This document shows, piece after piece, positions 9,151-18,719 of a DNA stretch of 50,027 bases. The DNA lies in assembly GCA_004292515.1 (NCBI GenBank), contig RDXB01000049.1, forward strand, positions 1 through 50,027, given 5' to 3'. The DNA comes from Oscillatoriales cyanobacterium. Lineage in GTDB: Bacteria > Cyanobacteriota > Cyanobacteriia > CACIAM-69d. The notes under the pieces are model-generated. The model had not been told where the DNA came from, did not search any database, and was given only the letters and a program-made list of their open reading frames with translations. The position numbers and the translations under genes were made by a program. Each line of letters starts with the position of its first letter. The first letter of the stretch is position 1.

Positions 9151-11235
9151 ATGTCTGTTTCTGCTTCGTCCGCCGATTTTTCGCCACCAATCCTTGCGAC
9201 TCCGGCTGGCGATCGCTTGCCACCCGACCCGAGTTCACCGCAACATCCCAGTCAGGATGCTTCTTCCGATGCGGCGCTGGCAATGGAGCAGGCTGGACTA
9301 ACCCATGATGGTCGGACTGATGATGGTCGAACTGATGATGGTCGAACTGATGTGTCTGACCCGTTCGATCAAGTCGATCAAGTCAATCAACTGGCTCAAA
9401 CCGATCAGCCCGTTTCACTAGTAACCAGTCCGGTGGATCACCTAGCGGCAGCATCGGCAGCGATCGCCAACCTGGGAGCAGAGTTGGCCTACATCCAAGA
9501 GGGCGACGGTCGCTATCGGGCCTTCTATTGGCGTGAGGGAGCAGCCCTGGGGATCGACTGCCATGCCTTTGGGAGCAGTGCCTCGGAACCCTCGGCCTTT
9601 GCCCCCGTCAGCTTGCCGGAATACTTCGATATTTTGCAGCGCGTGCTGTTGCAGGGGATGCCCGAGCGATCGACCTGTCGGATGCGTTGGCAAGAGCGAT
9701 CGCAGACCTTCGATTTGGTGTTGAGTCCGTTACTGGGCGATGACGGTCGGGCTGATCGCGTGTTGGTAACGGGGCGATCGATCCCCCATCCAACAGCCGA
9801 GGCGATCGCAGAATCGATGGCCACAACAGTCTTGCCCTCAGCCATTGATGCTCACCAAAAATTACTCAGTAAAATTGCCACCAGCATTCGCCGAACACTA
9901 CCCCTCAGTTCGGCGCTCTACCAAATTTTGCTGACCAAGATTTCGCGTAACATTCGCAAAACTCTCGATCTCGAAACAATTTGGCAACAAACGGTGTTTG
10001 GCCTAGTGCAGGCCTTGAGTGTCGATCGCGCAATTATTTGCAGTTATTTAGGGGCCGACCAAAGTCACCTCGTGCGGGTGGTGGCGGAGCACACACGCGG
10101 CGCAAATGACCATCCCATGCTGGGGGCTGAGTTGTCGCTGGCTCCCGATGCACCCATGGGCCGGGCCCTCGACAGCGCCGAACCAGTGGCGATCGAACAC
10201 ACCAGTAACGACCCCTTTGGGAATCAGTCGAGTGTGGTGGTGGCGGCTCGGCATCAAGGCAAAACCACAGCGATTATTGCGCTCTATCAGTGCGATCGGG
10301 TGCGTCACTGGACTACGGCAGAAATTGAGCTGATGCGCGAGCTAGCTGATCAAGTGGGCACGGCAATTTCCCATGCCACCCTCTTTGCTGAAAGCCAAAC
10401 TCTGGCCCATGAGCTGCAAGAAAAAAACATTCGTCTCATCCAAAAACAGCAGGAACTCGAAGAAGCCCGCGAGCAAGCCGAAGAGGTTTCACAGCTCAAG
10501 AGCGAATTTTTGGCTAATACCTCCCATGAAATTCGGACTCCGCTCAATGGAGTGATTGGCTTCCTCAAGTTGATTCTGGATGGGATGGTGGACGATCCCG
10601 AAGAACAGCAAGAATTTTTGCAGGAAGCCTACAACAGCGCCGTGCATTTGCTGAATATCCTGAACGATATTTTGGACATTGCGCGCATTGAAGCCAACCG
10701 TCTAGAACTCAACCTCACGCCAGTTAATTTACGCGAGCTGTTCCAACACGCCTCGGACTTTACCCTAGCTCAAATTCAACAGAAGGGCTTGCGCTATGAT
10801 ATGCAGTTGCCGGAAACCCATGATGAATTGATGATCTATGGGGACGATCAGCGATTGCTGCAAGTGCTGCTGAACCTGGTTGGGAATGCGATTAAGTTCA
10901 CCCACGAAGGGGGAATTACTGTGAGCGCTGAGATTATTCGGCAACCGGTGACGGTACAAAATCGCCAACTCCCAGGCTTGGTTCGGATTCGGGTGGCTGA
11001 TACCGGGATTGGGGTGTCTTTGGATAAGCAAGATCGCTTGTTTCAGTCCTTTAGCCAGGTGGATGGGGCTCGAACTCGTCGCTATGGGGGCACGGGGTTG
11101 GGGCTGGTGATTTCGCGGCGTTTGGTGGAGGCGATGGGGGGCGATATGAATTTCTACAGCCTGGGTGAGGGGCTGGGGTCAACGGTGACCTTTACGGTGC
11201 CGTTGTATCAAGAGCCGCTGTTGCGATCGGACTGA
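9151..11235 (+). CDS. PAS/GAF sensor histidine kinase
   Basis: This is a soluble-looking orphan sensor kinase of 694 residues from the ATG at 9151; the longer frame from 9049 adds 34 unlikely residues. After a low-complexity acidic N-terminus containing three DGRTD units, residues about 105-215 look like a divergent PAS domain. A GAF domain follows at about 270-410 ([18 protein letters not shown]...[21 protein letters not shown]), then a Glu/Gln-rich coiled coil, HisKA with H459 in [12 protein letters not shown], and HATPase with N-box [20 protein letters not shown] and GGTGLGL. I see no transmembrane segment. No receiver domain or response-regulator gene is adjacent, so its partner is encoded elsewhere. 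The ligand of the GAF domain is unknown, and I see no bilin-type Cys motif. Confidence 0.92.
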   Translation: MSVSASSADFSPPILATPAGDRLPPDPSSPQHPSQDASSDAALAMEQAGLTHDGRTDDGRTDDGRTDVSDPFDQVDQVNQLAQTDQPVSLVTSPVDHLAAASAAIANLGAELAYIQEGDGRYRAFYWREGAALGIDCHAFGSSASEPSAFAPVSLPEYFDILQRVLLQGMPERSTCRMRWQERSQTFDLVLSPLLGDDGRADRVLVTGRSIPHPTAEAIAESMATTVLPSAIDAHQKLLSKIATSIRRTLPLSSALYQILLTKISRNIRKTLDLETIWQQTVFGLVQALSVDRAIICSYLGADQSHLVRVVAEHTRGANDHPMLGAELSLAPDAPMGRALDSAEPVAIEHTSNDPFGNQSSVVVAARHQGKTTAIIALYQCDRVRHWTTAEIELMRELADQVGTAISHATLFAESQTLAHELQEKNIRLIQKQQELEEAREQAEEVSQLKSEFLANTSHEIRTPLNGVIGFLKLILDGMVDDPEEQQEFLQEAYNSAVHLLNILNDILDIARIEANRLELNLTPVNLRELFQHASDFTLAQIQQKGLRYDMQLPETHDELMIYGDDQRLLQVLLNLVGNAIKFTHEGGITVSAEIIRQPVTVQNRQLPGLVRIRVADTGIGVSLDKQDRLFQSFSQVDGARTRRYGGTGLGLVISRRLVEAMGGDMNFYSLGEGLGSTVTFTVPLYQEPLLRSD
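9307..9351 (+). repeat. Three in-frame 15-bp repeats in the kinase N-terminus
   Basis: Units at 9307-9321, 9322-9336 and 9337-9351 each encode DGRTD. The second and third are identical and the first differs by one base, consistent with recent slippage in a non-conserved linker. Confidence 0.85.
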
Positions 11236-11322
11236 TGGTGTTGATAGTGCTGATGGTGTTGGGCTTGATGCCGAGGGTGTTAGCCCGGACGATCGCCTAG
11301 GGCGATCGCCTAGGACGATTGC

Positions 11323-12918
11323 CTAAGATCGACGGCGCGTTTGGCCCAAGGTGGTGATGTATAACACGGCTTCGGTGTTGGGAATACCCAGCACATCGTT
11401 GACTTGATCGTCAAAGAAACCGGCAATGCCGCTTGCACCCAGACCCAGGCTGATCGCCGCCAAATTCAATCGCTGACCGTAGTGGCCGCTGTCGAGATGG
11501 AGATATCGATAGGCCCGATCGCCATAGCGCTCGATCGCCGCCGCCAGATCAGCCGTCTGGAACACCACGGCCGCCGCATCCCGCCCCAGCTCCTGACCCA
11601 GACAGAGAAAATGCAGCTCATTGCGGAAATTTTTAAATCGAATTTGCCGCAGCTCGTTGCTGTGAGGCGCGTAGTAATAGCAGCCGGTTTCTAGGCCGCG
11701 CACGTCGGACACGGCCACGAAGGTGTTGATCAGGTAGGGATCAAAAAGGGCGGGCCGGGAATCAAGACCTTGATCGGCGTATTGTTGGGGCTGGTAGGCA
11801 AATCCCAAAATGCTGGATAACTCGTCGGAGCTGAGACTATCGCCGCTGTAGGCCCGGGTCGATCGCCGATGGAGAATTGTGCGCTCCAGGGTTTGCAGCC
11901 GATCGCCCCAGTCAATGGGGTGATGCGTCAAGGGGAGCTTCAGCCCAAAGGGCAAATTGTATTTATCGGTGCTGAGGGGCGGCTCTTGCACCAGCCAAGG
12001 GGGCATGATTGGGCCGTCTTGACCGGTAATGCGTGTCGCCCGATGCAGATAGCTCAACAAGGCTCCATCGGGTAAGTCTGGATAGGTGCGATCGACCGGT
12101 GAGGGCAGCGCTCGCGCAATGTTGGGGTGGTCATCCTTGGAATCAGGCGTGGTTGCAATGCCCCCTTCGGTTGCCAGCGCCGTCCTGTCTGACAGCGCCA
12201 CCACGGCTGTTACGCCCTCGCGATCAGGCTCCAGAAAGAGCAACCGCTCCAGGCGATCATCATCAAAACCCCCGATCGGGATTGCGGTGTATTCGGCCAA
12301 CGTGCTGGCTAGGGCCAAATTGCCCAGCAGGTGTCCGGTATCTAGATAAATCCGACGATAGGCTCGATCGCCATAGCGCCAAACCGATCGCTGAAACACC
12401 GCCGTGGTAATCACAGCCAGGGTGGCTTGCGCTAGGGTCGGATGCTCAAAACAGGCCTCCTGCAAGGCCGGCCAGATTGGATCGTCCCAAACCTGGAGCA
12501 GGCTGTGGGTTTTGACTTGGTAGTGATATAGCCCCACCCCAAGGCGATCGTTGCCTCGGGAGACGACATAGACTTCGGCCGGATAAAGCCCCCCAGCGGA
12601 GGGTGCGGATCGCAAGACCATGCCCATTTGGGGGAGGCGCGCAGTGATGCCATAGGTGCAATACAGCAACTTTGAGAGCCGCCGCCACCAGTTGGCCGCT
12701 GGTTCATCAAGGGTATCGAGGGCGCTGGGCTTGAGATCCAGAGACAGGCCAAATTTATAGTCTTTGTAAGGGCTGGGCTGCGCATCCCAGTCGATCGGCT
12801 GGGCCTGACGGGCGAGCGTCTCGGGATGGTACTTGGTGCGCTCATGATAGTACTGAGCGACGGATAACTCTACCTCGGGCATGGCTTCCAATTCAGCGAG
12901 GAACGATCGCGCACTCAC
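11323..12918 (-). CDS. SagB/ThcOx-type nitroreductase-fold dehydrogenase, two domains
   Basis: The protein has up to 531 residues with two nitroreductase-fold halves. The N-terminal half contains RSAPSAGGLYPAEVYVV and an FMN-type region (VFQRSVWRYGDRAYRRIYLDTGHLLGNLALAS). The C-terminal half repeats the pattern (RRSTRAYSGDSLSSDELSSILG and YGDRAYRYLHLDSGHYGQRLNLAAISLGLG). SagB-like enzymes are FMN-dependent oxidases, known for oxidising azolines in peptide natural products, but many cyanobacterial copies are stand-alone. No YcaO cyclodehydratase or precursor peptide lies in the window, so the substrate is unknown. The GTG at 12918 is the longest start; the ATG at 12882 (MPEVELSVAQYYHERTKY, preceded by GGAAG) is at least as good. 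It is convergent with the kinase gene, with about 90 bp between them. Confidence 0.85.
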   Translation of the reverse strand: MSARSFLAELEAMPEVELSVAQYYHERTKYHPETLARQAQPIDWDAQPSPYKDYKFGLSLDLKPSALDTLDEPAANWWRRLSKLLYCTYGITARLPQMGMVLRSAPSAGGLYPAEVYVVSRGNDRLGVGLYHYQVKTHSLLQVWDDPIWPALQEACFEHPTLAQATLAVITTAVFQRSVWRYGDRAYRRIYLDTGHLLGNLALASTLAEYTAIPIGGFDDDRLERLLFLEPDREGVTAVVALSDRTALATEGGIATTPDSKDDHPNIARALPSPVDRTYPDLPDGALLSYLHRATRITGQDGPIMPPWLVQEPPLSTDKYNLPFGLKLPLTHHPIDWGDRLQTLERTILHRRSTRAYSGDSLSSDELSSILGFAYQPQQYADQGLDSRPALFDPYLINTFVAVSDVRGLETGCYYYAPHSNELRQIRFKNFRNELHFLCLGQELGRDAAAVVFQTADLAAAIERYGDRAYRYLHLDSGHYGQRLNLAAISLGLGASGIAGFFDDQVNDVLGIPNTEAVLYITTLGQTRRRS

Positions 12919-13879
12919 TATCCAACAACAGAGCGGGTGAATCGATCAACCAATTTCATAGGCCACCCCATGGCCGTCGCCGCACTTTTCCGATCGAGGG
13001 GCTTTGATGGTTGGGACTCGGTGCATCTCTGACCAATCTCTGACCATGGGGGGCGATCGCGAGGGGAACCAAACCCGAACCCACCCAGGAGGCCAGCCGA
13101 TCGCCCCAACCTAAATCTGCAATTTGATTAGGACAACCTGGGGGAGTTAAAACCGCTCGATATCCTGCCTGCCTATTTTTGGAATGGTTGAGGCCAAACC
13201 TGAGTTGATCGAACATGACCGATTGCCAATCCAGATCCCAATTAACCGGGTTAGTGCTCGGTCGGCAGCAGCCCACTGCGCGATCGGGACGGGGTCAGAA
13301 CAGAGCTAGGGTAGCCATTAGGAGCCTCGATCGGTCAGGGTCAAAGAAGAGCTATCAATTTTTCTGAACTATTTCATGAATTATTTAAAATCCTGAATTG
13401 GGGTTCGATTCTCAAGCTTGGAAGGGCGACAGGTGGGCTGGTGCGATCGCCGAAGAAAGCCAGTCTGGACAGGAATCTGATTTTGCAGCGTAACAGTCAA
13501 AAACAACGCAAAATTGATCCTCTGAATAGAGCCGGACTTGCAATCCAGTTGCGGTGATTGAATCTAAAAAAAATCTAAGATCCAATTCAATCGTTGTAAT
13601 TTTCTGTTAGAAGAATTGAAGCTTCAAGACATCATGCAATCTTACAGGCGGCTTGTCCGTGTCTTGTCCTAGCGTCTGGTTTGGACTGCATCTTGCCTGG
13701 AGCTGGTGGAGATGATTCACCGATCGCGATGAAAGAGTCATTCATGAATTCGGCTTTGGGAGCTGGTGTGACCCACCCGAATTTGAAGGATCTGAATTAA
13801 AAGAATCGACCCAGATCAATTGGTCGAAATCTACGCTGATTCGGGTTCACCTTAAGACCGTTTTATCGCTATTGATCGT
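12919..13879. other. Long intergenic region, AT-rich in its right half
   Basis: About 960 bp lies between the divergent SagB-like gene and the pentapeptide gene. The left part is GC-rich with HIP1 sites and spurious ORFs. From about 13350 it becomes AT-rich with A-runs (13566-13573). I found no tRNA, no long repeat and no convincing ORF. A tRNA T-arm-like string near 13400 does not fold into a tRNA. Confidence 0.5.
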
Positions 13880-14431
13880 ATGCAGCAGTTGAGTGCAGAA
13901 GAATTAAAATCTGCCTATCAGCAGGGACAACGTAGCTTTCAAAAACATGACTTAAGATCGATCAATCTTTTTGAAGCCGAATTACCCAATATTGACTTGC
14001 AAGAAAGTTGTTTGCAGGCGGCCCATTTACCCTATGCCAACTTGAGCCAAGCACAATTGTCACGCTTGCAAGGTCAGCGGGTGGAATTAAGCAATTCCCA
14101 GCTCTACCAAGCTAATTTGACCGAGGCTAACCTTCAGGAAGCCCAATGCGTGCGGTGCAATTTCCGCTATGCCAACCTCCAGGCAGCAGACCTACGCCAT
14201 GCCAATTTTTCGGGCGCGGATCTGTATATGGCTGACCTCCGAGCGGCGGATTTGCGTGGCTCAGATTTCACCAATGCCAACTTGGAGCGGGCGCAACTGG
14301 CCGGAGCCAAGCTCCATCGCGTCAACCTGTTTCGGGCTAAGGGTTTGAACCTATCGCAGGCCCTTTACGATCGCACGACCCTGTTGCCCGATGGCTATCG
14401 AGATGAAGATCCGGCGGGCGGTGGGGACTGA
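13880..14431 (+). CDS. Pentapeptide-repeat protein
   Basis: The protein has 183 residues. From about residue 28 nearly every fifth position is Leu or Phe in A(D/N)LXX-type units (ANLTEANLQEAQ, ANLQAADLRHANF, ADLYMADLRAADL, ANLERAQLAGAKL), predicting a right-handed quadrilateral beta helix. The N-terminal MQQLSAEELKSAYQQGQRSFQKHDL is a typical cyanobacterial leader for this family. There is no signal peptide or kinase fusion. Biochemical roles for such proteins are largely unknown. No clear Shine-Dalgarno sequence precedes the ATG. The next gene starts about 60-150 bp downstream on the same strand and could be co-transcribed. Confidence 0.93.
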   Translation: MQQLSAEELKSAYQQGQRSFQKHDLRSINLFEAELPNIDLQESCLQAAHLPYANLSQAQLSRLQGQRVELSNSQLYQANLTEANLQEAQCVRCNFRYANLQAADLRHANFSGADLYMADLRAADLRGSDFTNANLERAQLAGAKLHRVNLFRAKGLNLSQALYDRTTLLPDGYRDEDPAGGGD

Positions 14432-14587
14432 GGGGCTAGCTTGGAAAAGCGCCTAAAATATCCATAATCTCGATGATCTCGATCAGCAGGCATGTCAGAA
14501 CGCGAAAGCCACAACTTTGCGCTAGCGCTTCCGTCGCCGCCATCATCAAGCAGCCATCAGTCAGCAGCCATCAATCAGTGGAAGGCA

Positions 14588-15073
14588 ATGAAGAGAATGC
14601 CATTGGGTTTTGATCGTGGGCGACAACCCATGCGCTGGATGCCAACTCAGCGTTGGTTGGGGGTGTCGCTGGGGTTAAGCGTGCTGTTGGTTGCTCCCAT
14701 GACGATCGCCCAGGCCCAACAAGCAACCACCGCATCGGGGTCTACGGGGTCTACAACGATGACGCAATACGCCGATGCGATTTTGGCGATCGAACCGGTG
14801 CGCCAAGCGGCGGCCAATGAGATGAAGGCGGTGATGGGCGATCGGCCCTTGCCGGTGGTGATTTGCTCCCAGGCGGATACGGTCAAGTCCCTGTCGAAGG
14901 AAGCGCGGGAAATTGCCGTGTCGTTCTGCAACCAAACCAAGGGGATCATCGAAGGTACGGGCCTCTCGATCGCCCAGTTCAACCAAATTACCCAAAGCCA
15001 CGCGATCGATCCGGCCCTGAAGCAACGCATCCAAGAGGAATTGGCAAAGTTGCAACAAAAGCCGCCTCAATAA
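14588..15073 (+). CDS. Exported DUF4168 domain protein
   Basis: A signal peptide (WLGVSLGLSVLLVAPMTIAQAQQ, cleavage probably after AQA) is followed by a Ser/Thr/Gly linker. The DUF4168-like helical domain runs from YADAILAIEPVRQAAANEMKAVMG to ITQSHAIDPALKQRIQEELAKL. This family is widespread in cyanobacteria and is thought to be periplasmic or thylakoid-lumenal; its function is not established. The reading frame is open back to an ATG at 14492, but that would put about 55 residues before the hydrophobic core. ATGs at 14588 (after GGAAGG) or 14630 (a five-residue n-region) are more credible. Two Cys, in VVICSQ and VSFCNQ, could form a disulfide after export. Confidence 0.8.
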   Translation: MKRMPLGFDRGRQPMRWMPTQRWLGVSLGLSVLLVAPMTIAQAQQATTASGSTGSTTMTQYADAILAIEPVRQAAANEMKAVMGDRPLPVVICSQADTVKSLSKEAREIAVSFCNQTKGIIEGTGLSIAQFNQITQSHAIDPALKQRIQEELAKLQQKPPQ

Positions 15074-15242
15074 GGCTGCTGGGCGATCAGCCTCTGTCCT
15101 TGCGAGTCTGTCTGTTGCCAGTCTACATACGAAAGCCAGGCGGACAAGGCTGCCCGCCTGCGCGCCAGGTTTGGACTGATTTCACCCGCCCCATCTCTGA
15201 TGACTGGCTAGGCTCAAGGCGATCGGCGACTGCCCGGAGATA

Positions 15243-16712
15243 TTAGCTGGCCGCTTCTGCCCAAGTCCGCGCCCATTCGAGAATCTGGTGGACGCGATCG
15301 AGCGTGACCCCCTCGCAATAGAGCCGCAACACCGGCTCCGTGCCGCTAAACCGAATCATCAGCCAATCGCCATCGGCCAGGCGAAACTTATAGCCATCAG
15401 TGGTTTGGCAACTGACCACGGCTTGACCGGCAATTTCGGCGGGCGGGTTGCTTTGCAGTTGACCCAACACCCGATCGCGCGCGGCCATGCTGGCCAAAGC
15501 CAAGTCGATCCGATCGTAGGCATTGAAGAAGGCCGTCTTGTCTTGCAGCGCCCCATAGAGCGTGCCCAGGCTCTTGCCGGCCTTAACCACCGCTTCCAGC
15601 ACATAGAGCGCCGAGAGCAACGCATCGCGCTCGGGAATGTGGCTGCCATAGCCCACACCGCCAGACTCTTCGCCGCCAATCAACACCGGCACGCTCAACA
15701 TCCGATCGGCAATGTATTTGTAGCCCACAGCGGTTTCGTGAACGGGCAAATCGTACAGAGCTGCTACCTTCGGCATCAGGTCAGAGCCGCTGACGGTCTT
15801 GACCACCTCGCCCGTTTGGCCCCGCTCCACGGCCAAATGCTGGATCAGAATCGGAATCAAAATTTGCGAGGTTAAAAACTCACCGGAGCCATCGATCGCC
15901 GCAATTCGATCGCAGTCCCCGTCAAACACCAGCCCCACCACTAATTGCTCAGGATTGGCCTGTTGGTGGTCGCGAATTTGGGCGATCGATCGCGCCGTGT
16001 ACTTGGGCAAGGGTTCCGGTGCGCCCCCTCCAAACAACGGATCGCGATTGGTGTTTAGTTCATGGATTGGCACATCCAGCACTTTGCTCAAGCCGCCCGC
16101 CGAAGCCCCATGCATCGCATCCACAAACACCGTCAGCTTGCCTTGGGTAATTGCCTCGCGAATCGCCGCAATATCGACGAATTGGCGCAGGGCTTCGCAA
16201 TAGCCGCTGTCCCAAGGATTAAATGAACCGATCGGCTCGGGATTCGCCACCGCTTCCGGGAACGCCCCCCCAGCCAACATCGTCTCAATCTGCTTGGTGA
16301 CATCCGGCGCGACCGATCCACCAAAGGCCCCTTTCACCTTCAGCCCCAAGTAGCGGCCGGGGTTGTGGCTGGCGGTCAAGACGATCGCCCCCAAGGCCTG
16401 CTCGTGGTGGGCAATCCAGCTAAAAACCGGCGTGGGGGCATAGCAGTCCGAGATCTTCACGGTGTAGCCCGCGGCCTGCACTGCCTCGGCCGCCACCTGT
16501 GCAAAATCCTCCGCCATGAAGCGGCGATCGTAGCCAATCAACACCGTGCGGCTACCCGTGGACTCCCCAAATTCCGCTTCGAGGGCCTTGGCTGCCAGGG
16601 GAGCGACCCGCGCCACCCGCTCGATCGTGAAGTCCGCCGCAATCACCCCGCGCCAGCCATCCGTCCCAAACTCGATCGGACGGGCGGCTGCTTCTCTCAA
16701 GGATTGACTCAT
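15243..16712 (-). CDS. Phosphoglucomutase/phosphomannomutase family phosphohexomutase
   Basis: This alpha-D-phosphohexomutase of 489 residues interconverts hexose 1- and 6-phosphates. It has the phosphoserine loop TASHNP (S115), the metal-binding loop DGDCDR (264-269), the sugar-specificity loop GGEESGG and the C-terminal phosphate-binding loop RFSGTEPVLRLYCE, so all four signature loops are intact. I chose the ATG at 16712 because AGAGG precedes it and the family N-terminus IEFGTDGWRG follows. The frame to 16781 adds 23 unlikely residues. Sugar specificity (glucose versus mannose) cannot be fixed from sequence alone. The product could feed UDP-glucose synthesis used by the sugar-nucleotide genes at 35-38 kb, but there is no operon link. 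Confidence 0.92.
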   Translation of the reverse strand: MSQSLREAAARPIEFGTDGWRGVIAADFTIERVARVAPLAAKALEAEFGESTGSRTVLIGYDRRFMAEDFAQVAAEAVQAAGYTVKISDCYAPTPVFSWIAHHEQALGAIVLTASHNPGRYLGLKVKGAFGGSVAPDVTKQIETMLAGGAFPEAVANPEPIGSFNPWDSGYCEALRQFVDIAAIREAITQGKLTVFVDAMHGASAGGLSKVLDVPIHELNTNRDPLFGGGAPEPLPKYTARSIAQIRDHQQANPEQLVVGLVFDGDCDRIAAIDGSGEFLTSQILIPILIQHLAVERGQTGEVVKTVSGSDLMPKVAALYDLPVHETAVGYKYIADRMLSVPVLIGGEESGGVGYGSHIPERDALLSALYVLEAVVKAGKSLGTLYGALQDKTAFFNAYDRIDLALASMAARDRVLGQLQSNPPAEIAGQAVVSCQTTDGYKFRLADGDWLMIRFSGTEPVLRLYCEGVTLDRVHQILEWARTWAEAAS

Positions 16713-17020
16713 GAACCAAAGACCTCTGTTTTGTGCGCTGCAATACCATTGCCACCCCACCGATCGGGGGGCGATCGCCATCGGGTACGAACTAACTGGC
16801 CCCCACCAAAACCCATGTTAACAACCGGGTTTGACGGTGATTGATCGCCCCGAAATTGTGCCCCCGAAATTGTGCCTCAGATCGCCGCGAAACCCGGCCA
16901 AATCCCCGCCTCAGCGTTTGACAATTTCAGAATCGATCGACCATCATCGATTCGCACCACTTGATTAATATCCCTAGCCCCGTCACGCGATCGGGACTGT
17001 AGCCCAACCGGGAGCGATTC
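16713..17020. other. Intergenic region between divergent genes
   Basis: About 300 bp. A TTGACA hexamer at 16918-16923 could be a -35 element for the RTX gene, but no good -10 follows at the standard distance. No other feature is seen. Confidence 0.35.
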
Positions 17021-18631
17021 ATGGCCATCATCAACGGTAACAACCTACCCAACCTGCTGAACGGAACCAACGACAACGACCAACTCTTTGGTAACGAAGG
17101 CAATGACACCCTCAACGGGTTGGCAGGCAATGACGCAATCCAGGGCGGTCGCGACAATGACATCCTGAACGGCAACGGCGGCAACGACTTCCTGCAAGGA
17201 GGGTTTGGCGCTGACCAGTTGTTTGGCGGCCAAGGCAACGACACTCTCTATGGCAACGAAGATGCCGATGCGTTGGATGGCAACGATGGCAACGATCTGC
17301 TCCTCGGTGGCCAAGACCCCGACATCCTACGCGGCAGCCAAGGCAATGACACCCTCTCCGGTGACGTAGGGGGCGACACCCTCTACGGCGGCCAAGGGGA
17401 CGACCTGCTCAACGGCAACGAAGGCAACGACATCATCTTTGGCGACCTGGGCAACGACATCATCTTCGGTGGCCAAGGCAATGACTTGATCTACGGCAGC
17501 CAAGGGACTGATGCGATCGATGGCGGTCGGGGTGATGACATCGTTTTTGGCGGACGGGAAGCCGACACGATCGCGGGCGGCGATGGCAACGACGATCTAA
17601 CCGGTGACAGCGGCGGCGATGTAATCAACGGTGGCAAAGACAACGACATCATCAACGGCGGCGAAGGCAGCGACACCCTCAATGGCAACGGCGATGCCGA
17701 CAGCATCAGCGGTGGCGACAACGAAGACGTGATTTTTGGTGGGGCCGGGGACGATCGGATCATTGGCGACAACGGCAACGACACCCTCTACGGCAACCAA
17801 GGCAGCAACACCCTACTGGGCGGCGCGGGAGCCGACACCTTCATCTTGTCGGGCAAGCAAGGCGGCATTGATATCCTGACCGATTACGACTTCTCCCAAG
17901 ATTTGATTGGCTTTGAAGGCGATGTGGCTACCCGTGTGCAAGTGGTTCCTGGCACAGGGCTGAATGCGGCTGACACCTTCCTGGCGGTGAACGAAAATAA
18001 CAGCCAACGCCTGATCGCCGTCATCAAAAACACCAAACAAATCACCTTCCAAAACCCCACCGCTACCGGTACGGACACCACCAGCGGCGGCACGAGCGGC
18101 GGCACGAGCGGCGGCACGAGCGGCGGCACCAGTGGCAGCACAACCGGTTCCACCAGTCCCTCAACGGGCAATGACGTGATTCAAGGGACTCTCAGCGACG
18201 ACAAAATCGATGCCCTCGATGGCAACGACACGGTGACGGGGTTGGGGGGTGGCGACTCCTTGCTGGGGTCGGGCGGTGTGGATTTGCTGGATGGTGGTGA
18301 TGGCAACGACACCTTGGTGGGTGGAGCCGGAGCCGATACGATCATTGGCGGCGCGGGCAATGATGCGATTTTCTTCACCACGCCGGCTGAGGGTGGTGAC
18401 GTGATCACCGACTTTAATCCGGCTACGGATAAGTTGGTGGTTAGCAGCAGTGGCTTCAGCATCAGCCGCATTCAGACCTTTTCGGTTGACCCGGAGCGGG
18501 GCGGTTTCCTGATTTCGGTGTCTGGCAATGCCACCTTGGTGCAATTCAACACGGGGTCAAGCATCCAGACGATCGCAACTCTCTCGGGTGTGACCAGTGG
18601 CGTGGACGGCAGCAGCATTATCCTGGGCTAG
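17021..18631 (+). CDS. RTX-type calcium-binding repeat protein, probably secreted
   Basis: The 536-residue protein is dominated by glycine/aspartate nonapeptide repeats of the GGxGxDxUx type (such as GGQGNDTLYGNED and GGAGDDRIIGDNGNDTL), which form calcium-loaded beta rolls. One long block covers about residues 5-270. A non-repeat region with DTFILSG...LTDYDFSQDLIGF follows, then a TSGG-rich linker (about 354-380), a second shorter repeat block (about 385-450) and a C-terminal domain (VITDFNPATDKLVV). There is no Sec signal peptide, and these proteins usually leave through type I secretion using a C-terminal signal; no type I exporter is in the window. A GGGAG Shine-Dalgarno sequence lies upstream of the ATG. 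I see no catalytic domain, so the role may be surface or adhesive. Confidence 0.93.
   Translation: MAIINGNNLPNLLNGTNDNDQLFGNEGNDTLNGLAGNDAIQGGRDNDILNGNGGNDFLQGGFGADQLFGGQGNDTLYGNEDADALDGNDGNDLLLGGQDPDILRGSQGNDTLSGDVGGDTLYGGQGDDLLNGNEGNDIIFGDLGNDIIFGGQGNDLIYGSQGTDAIDGGRGDDIVFGGREADTIAGGDGNDDLTGDSGGDVINGGKDNDIINGGEGSDTLNGNGDADSISGGDNEDVIFGGAGDDRIIGDNGNDTLYGNQGSNTLLGGAGADTFILSGKQGGIDILTDYDFSQDLIGFEGDVATRVQVVPGTGLNAADTFLAVNENNSQRLIAVIKNTKQITFQNPTATGTDTTSGGTSGGTSGGTSGGTSGSTTGSTSPSTGNDVIQGTLSDDKIDALDGNDTVTGLGGGDSLLGSGGVDLLDGGDGNDTLVGGAGADTIIGGAGNDAIFFTTPAEGGDVITDFNPATDKLVVSSSGFSISRIQTFSVDPERGGFLISVSGNATLVQFNTGSSIQTIATLSGVTSGVDGSSIILG
18082..18130 (+). repeat. Four 12-bp repeats in the RTX linker
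   Basis: About four copies of AGCGGCGGCACG encode SGGT units in the flexible linker between the two RTX blocks. This is a likely site of slippage and length variation. Confidence 0.8.
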
Positions 18632-18689
18632 ATCCCATGTCCCATTCCCATTGGGTTAGATCCCGTTGGGCTAGATTCTTTGACATCCT

Positions 18690-18710
18690 CCCCAGCCTAA
18701 AGGCATGGGG
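18690..18710 (-). repeat. Right-end hairpin of the IS1341-type element
   Basis: CCCC and GCC pair with GGC and GGGG around TAAA, with small internal bulges. On the minus strand it is followed by GGATGTCAA, the usual outer edge of this element group. It would also be the 3' part of an omega RNA. Confidence 0.65.
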
Positions 18711-18719
18711 ATTCCGGCC

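Noticed and set aside
12956-13276. 106-residue minus-strand ORF upstream of the SagB-like gene
   Set aside because: HIP1-driven open frame with no conserved pattern or start signal.
13395-13412. T-arm-like GGGGTTCGATTCTC
   Set aside because: The T-stem does not pair, and no acceptor or anticodon arm lies upstream.
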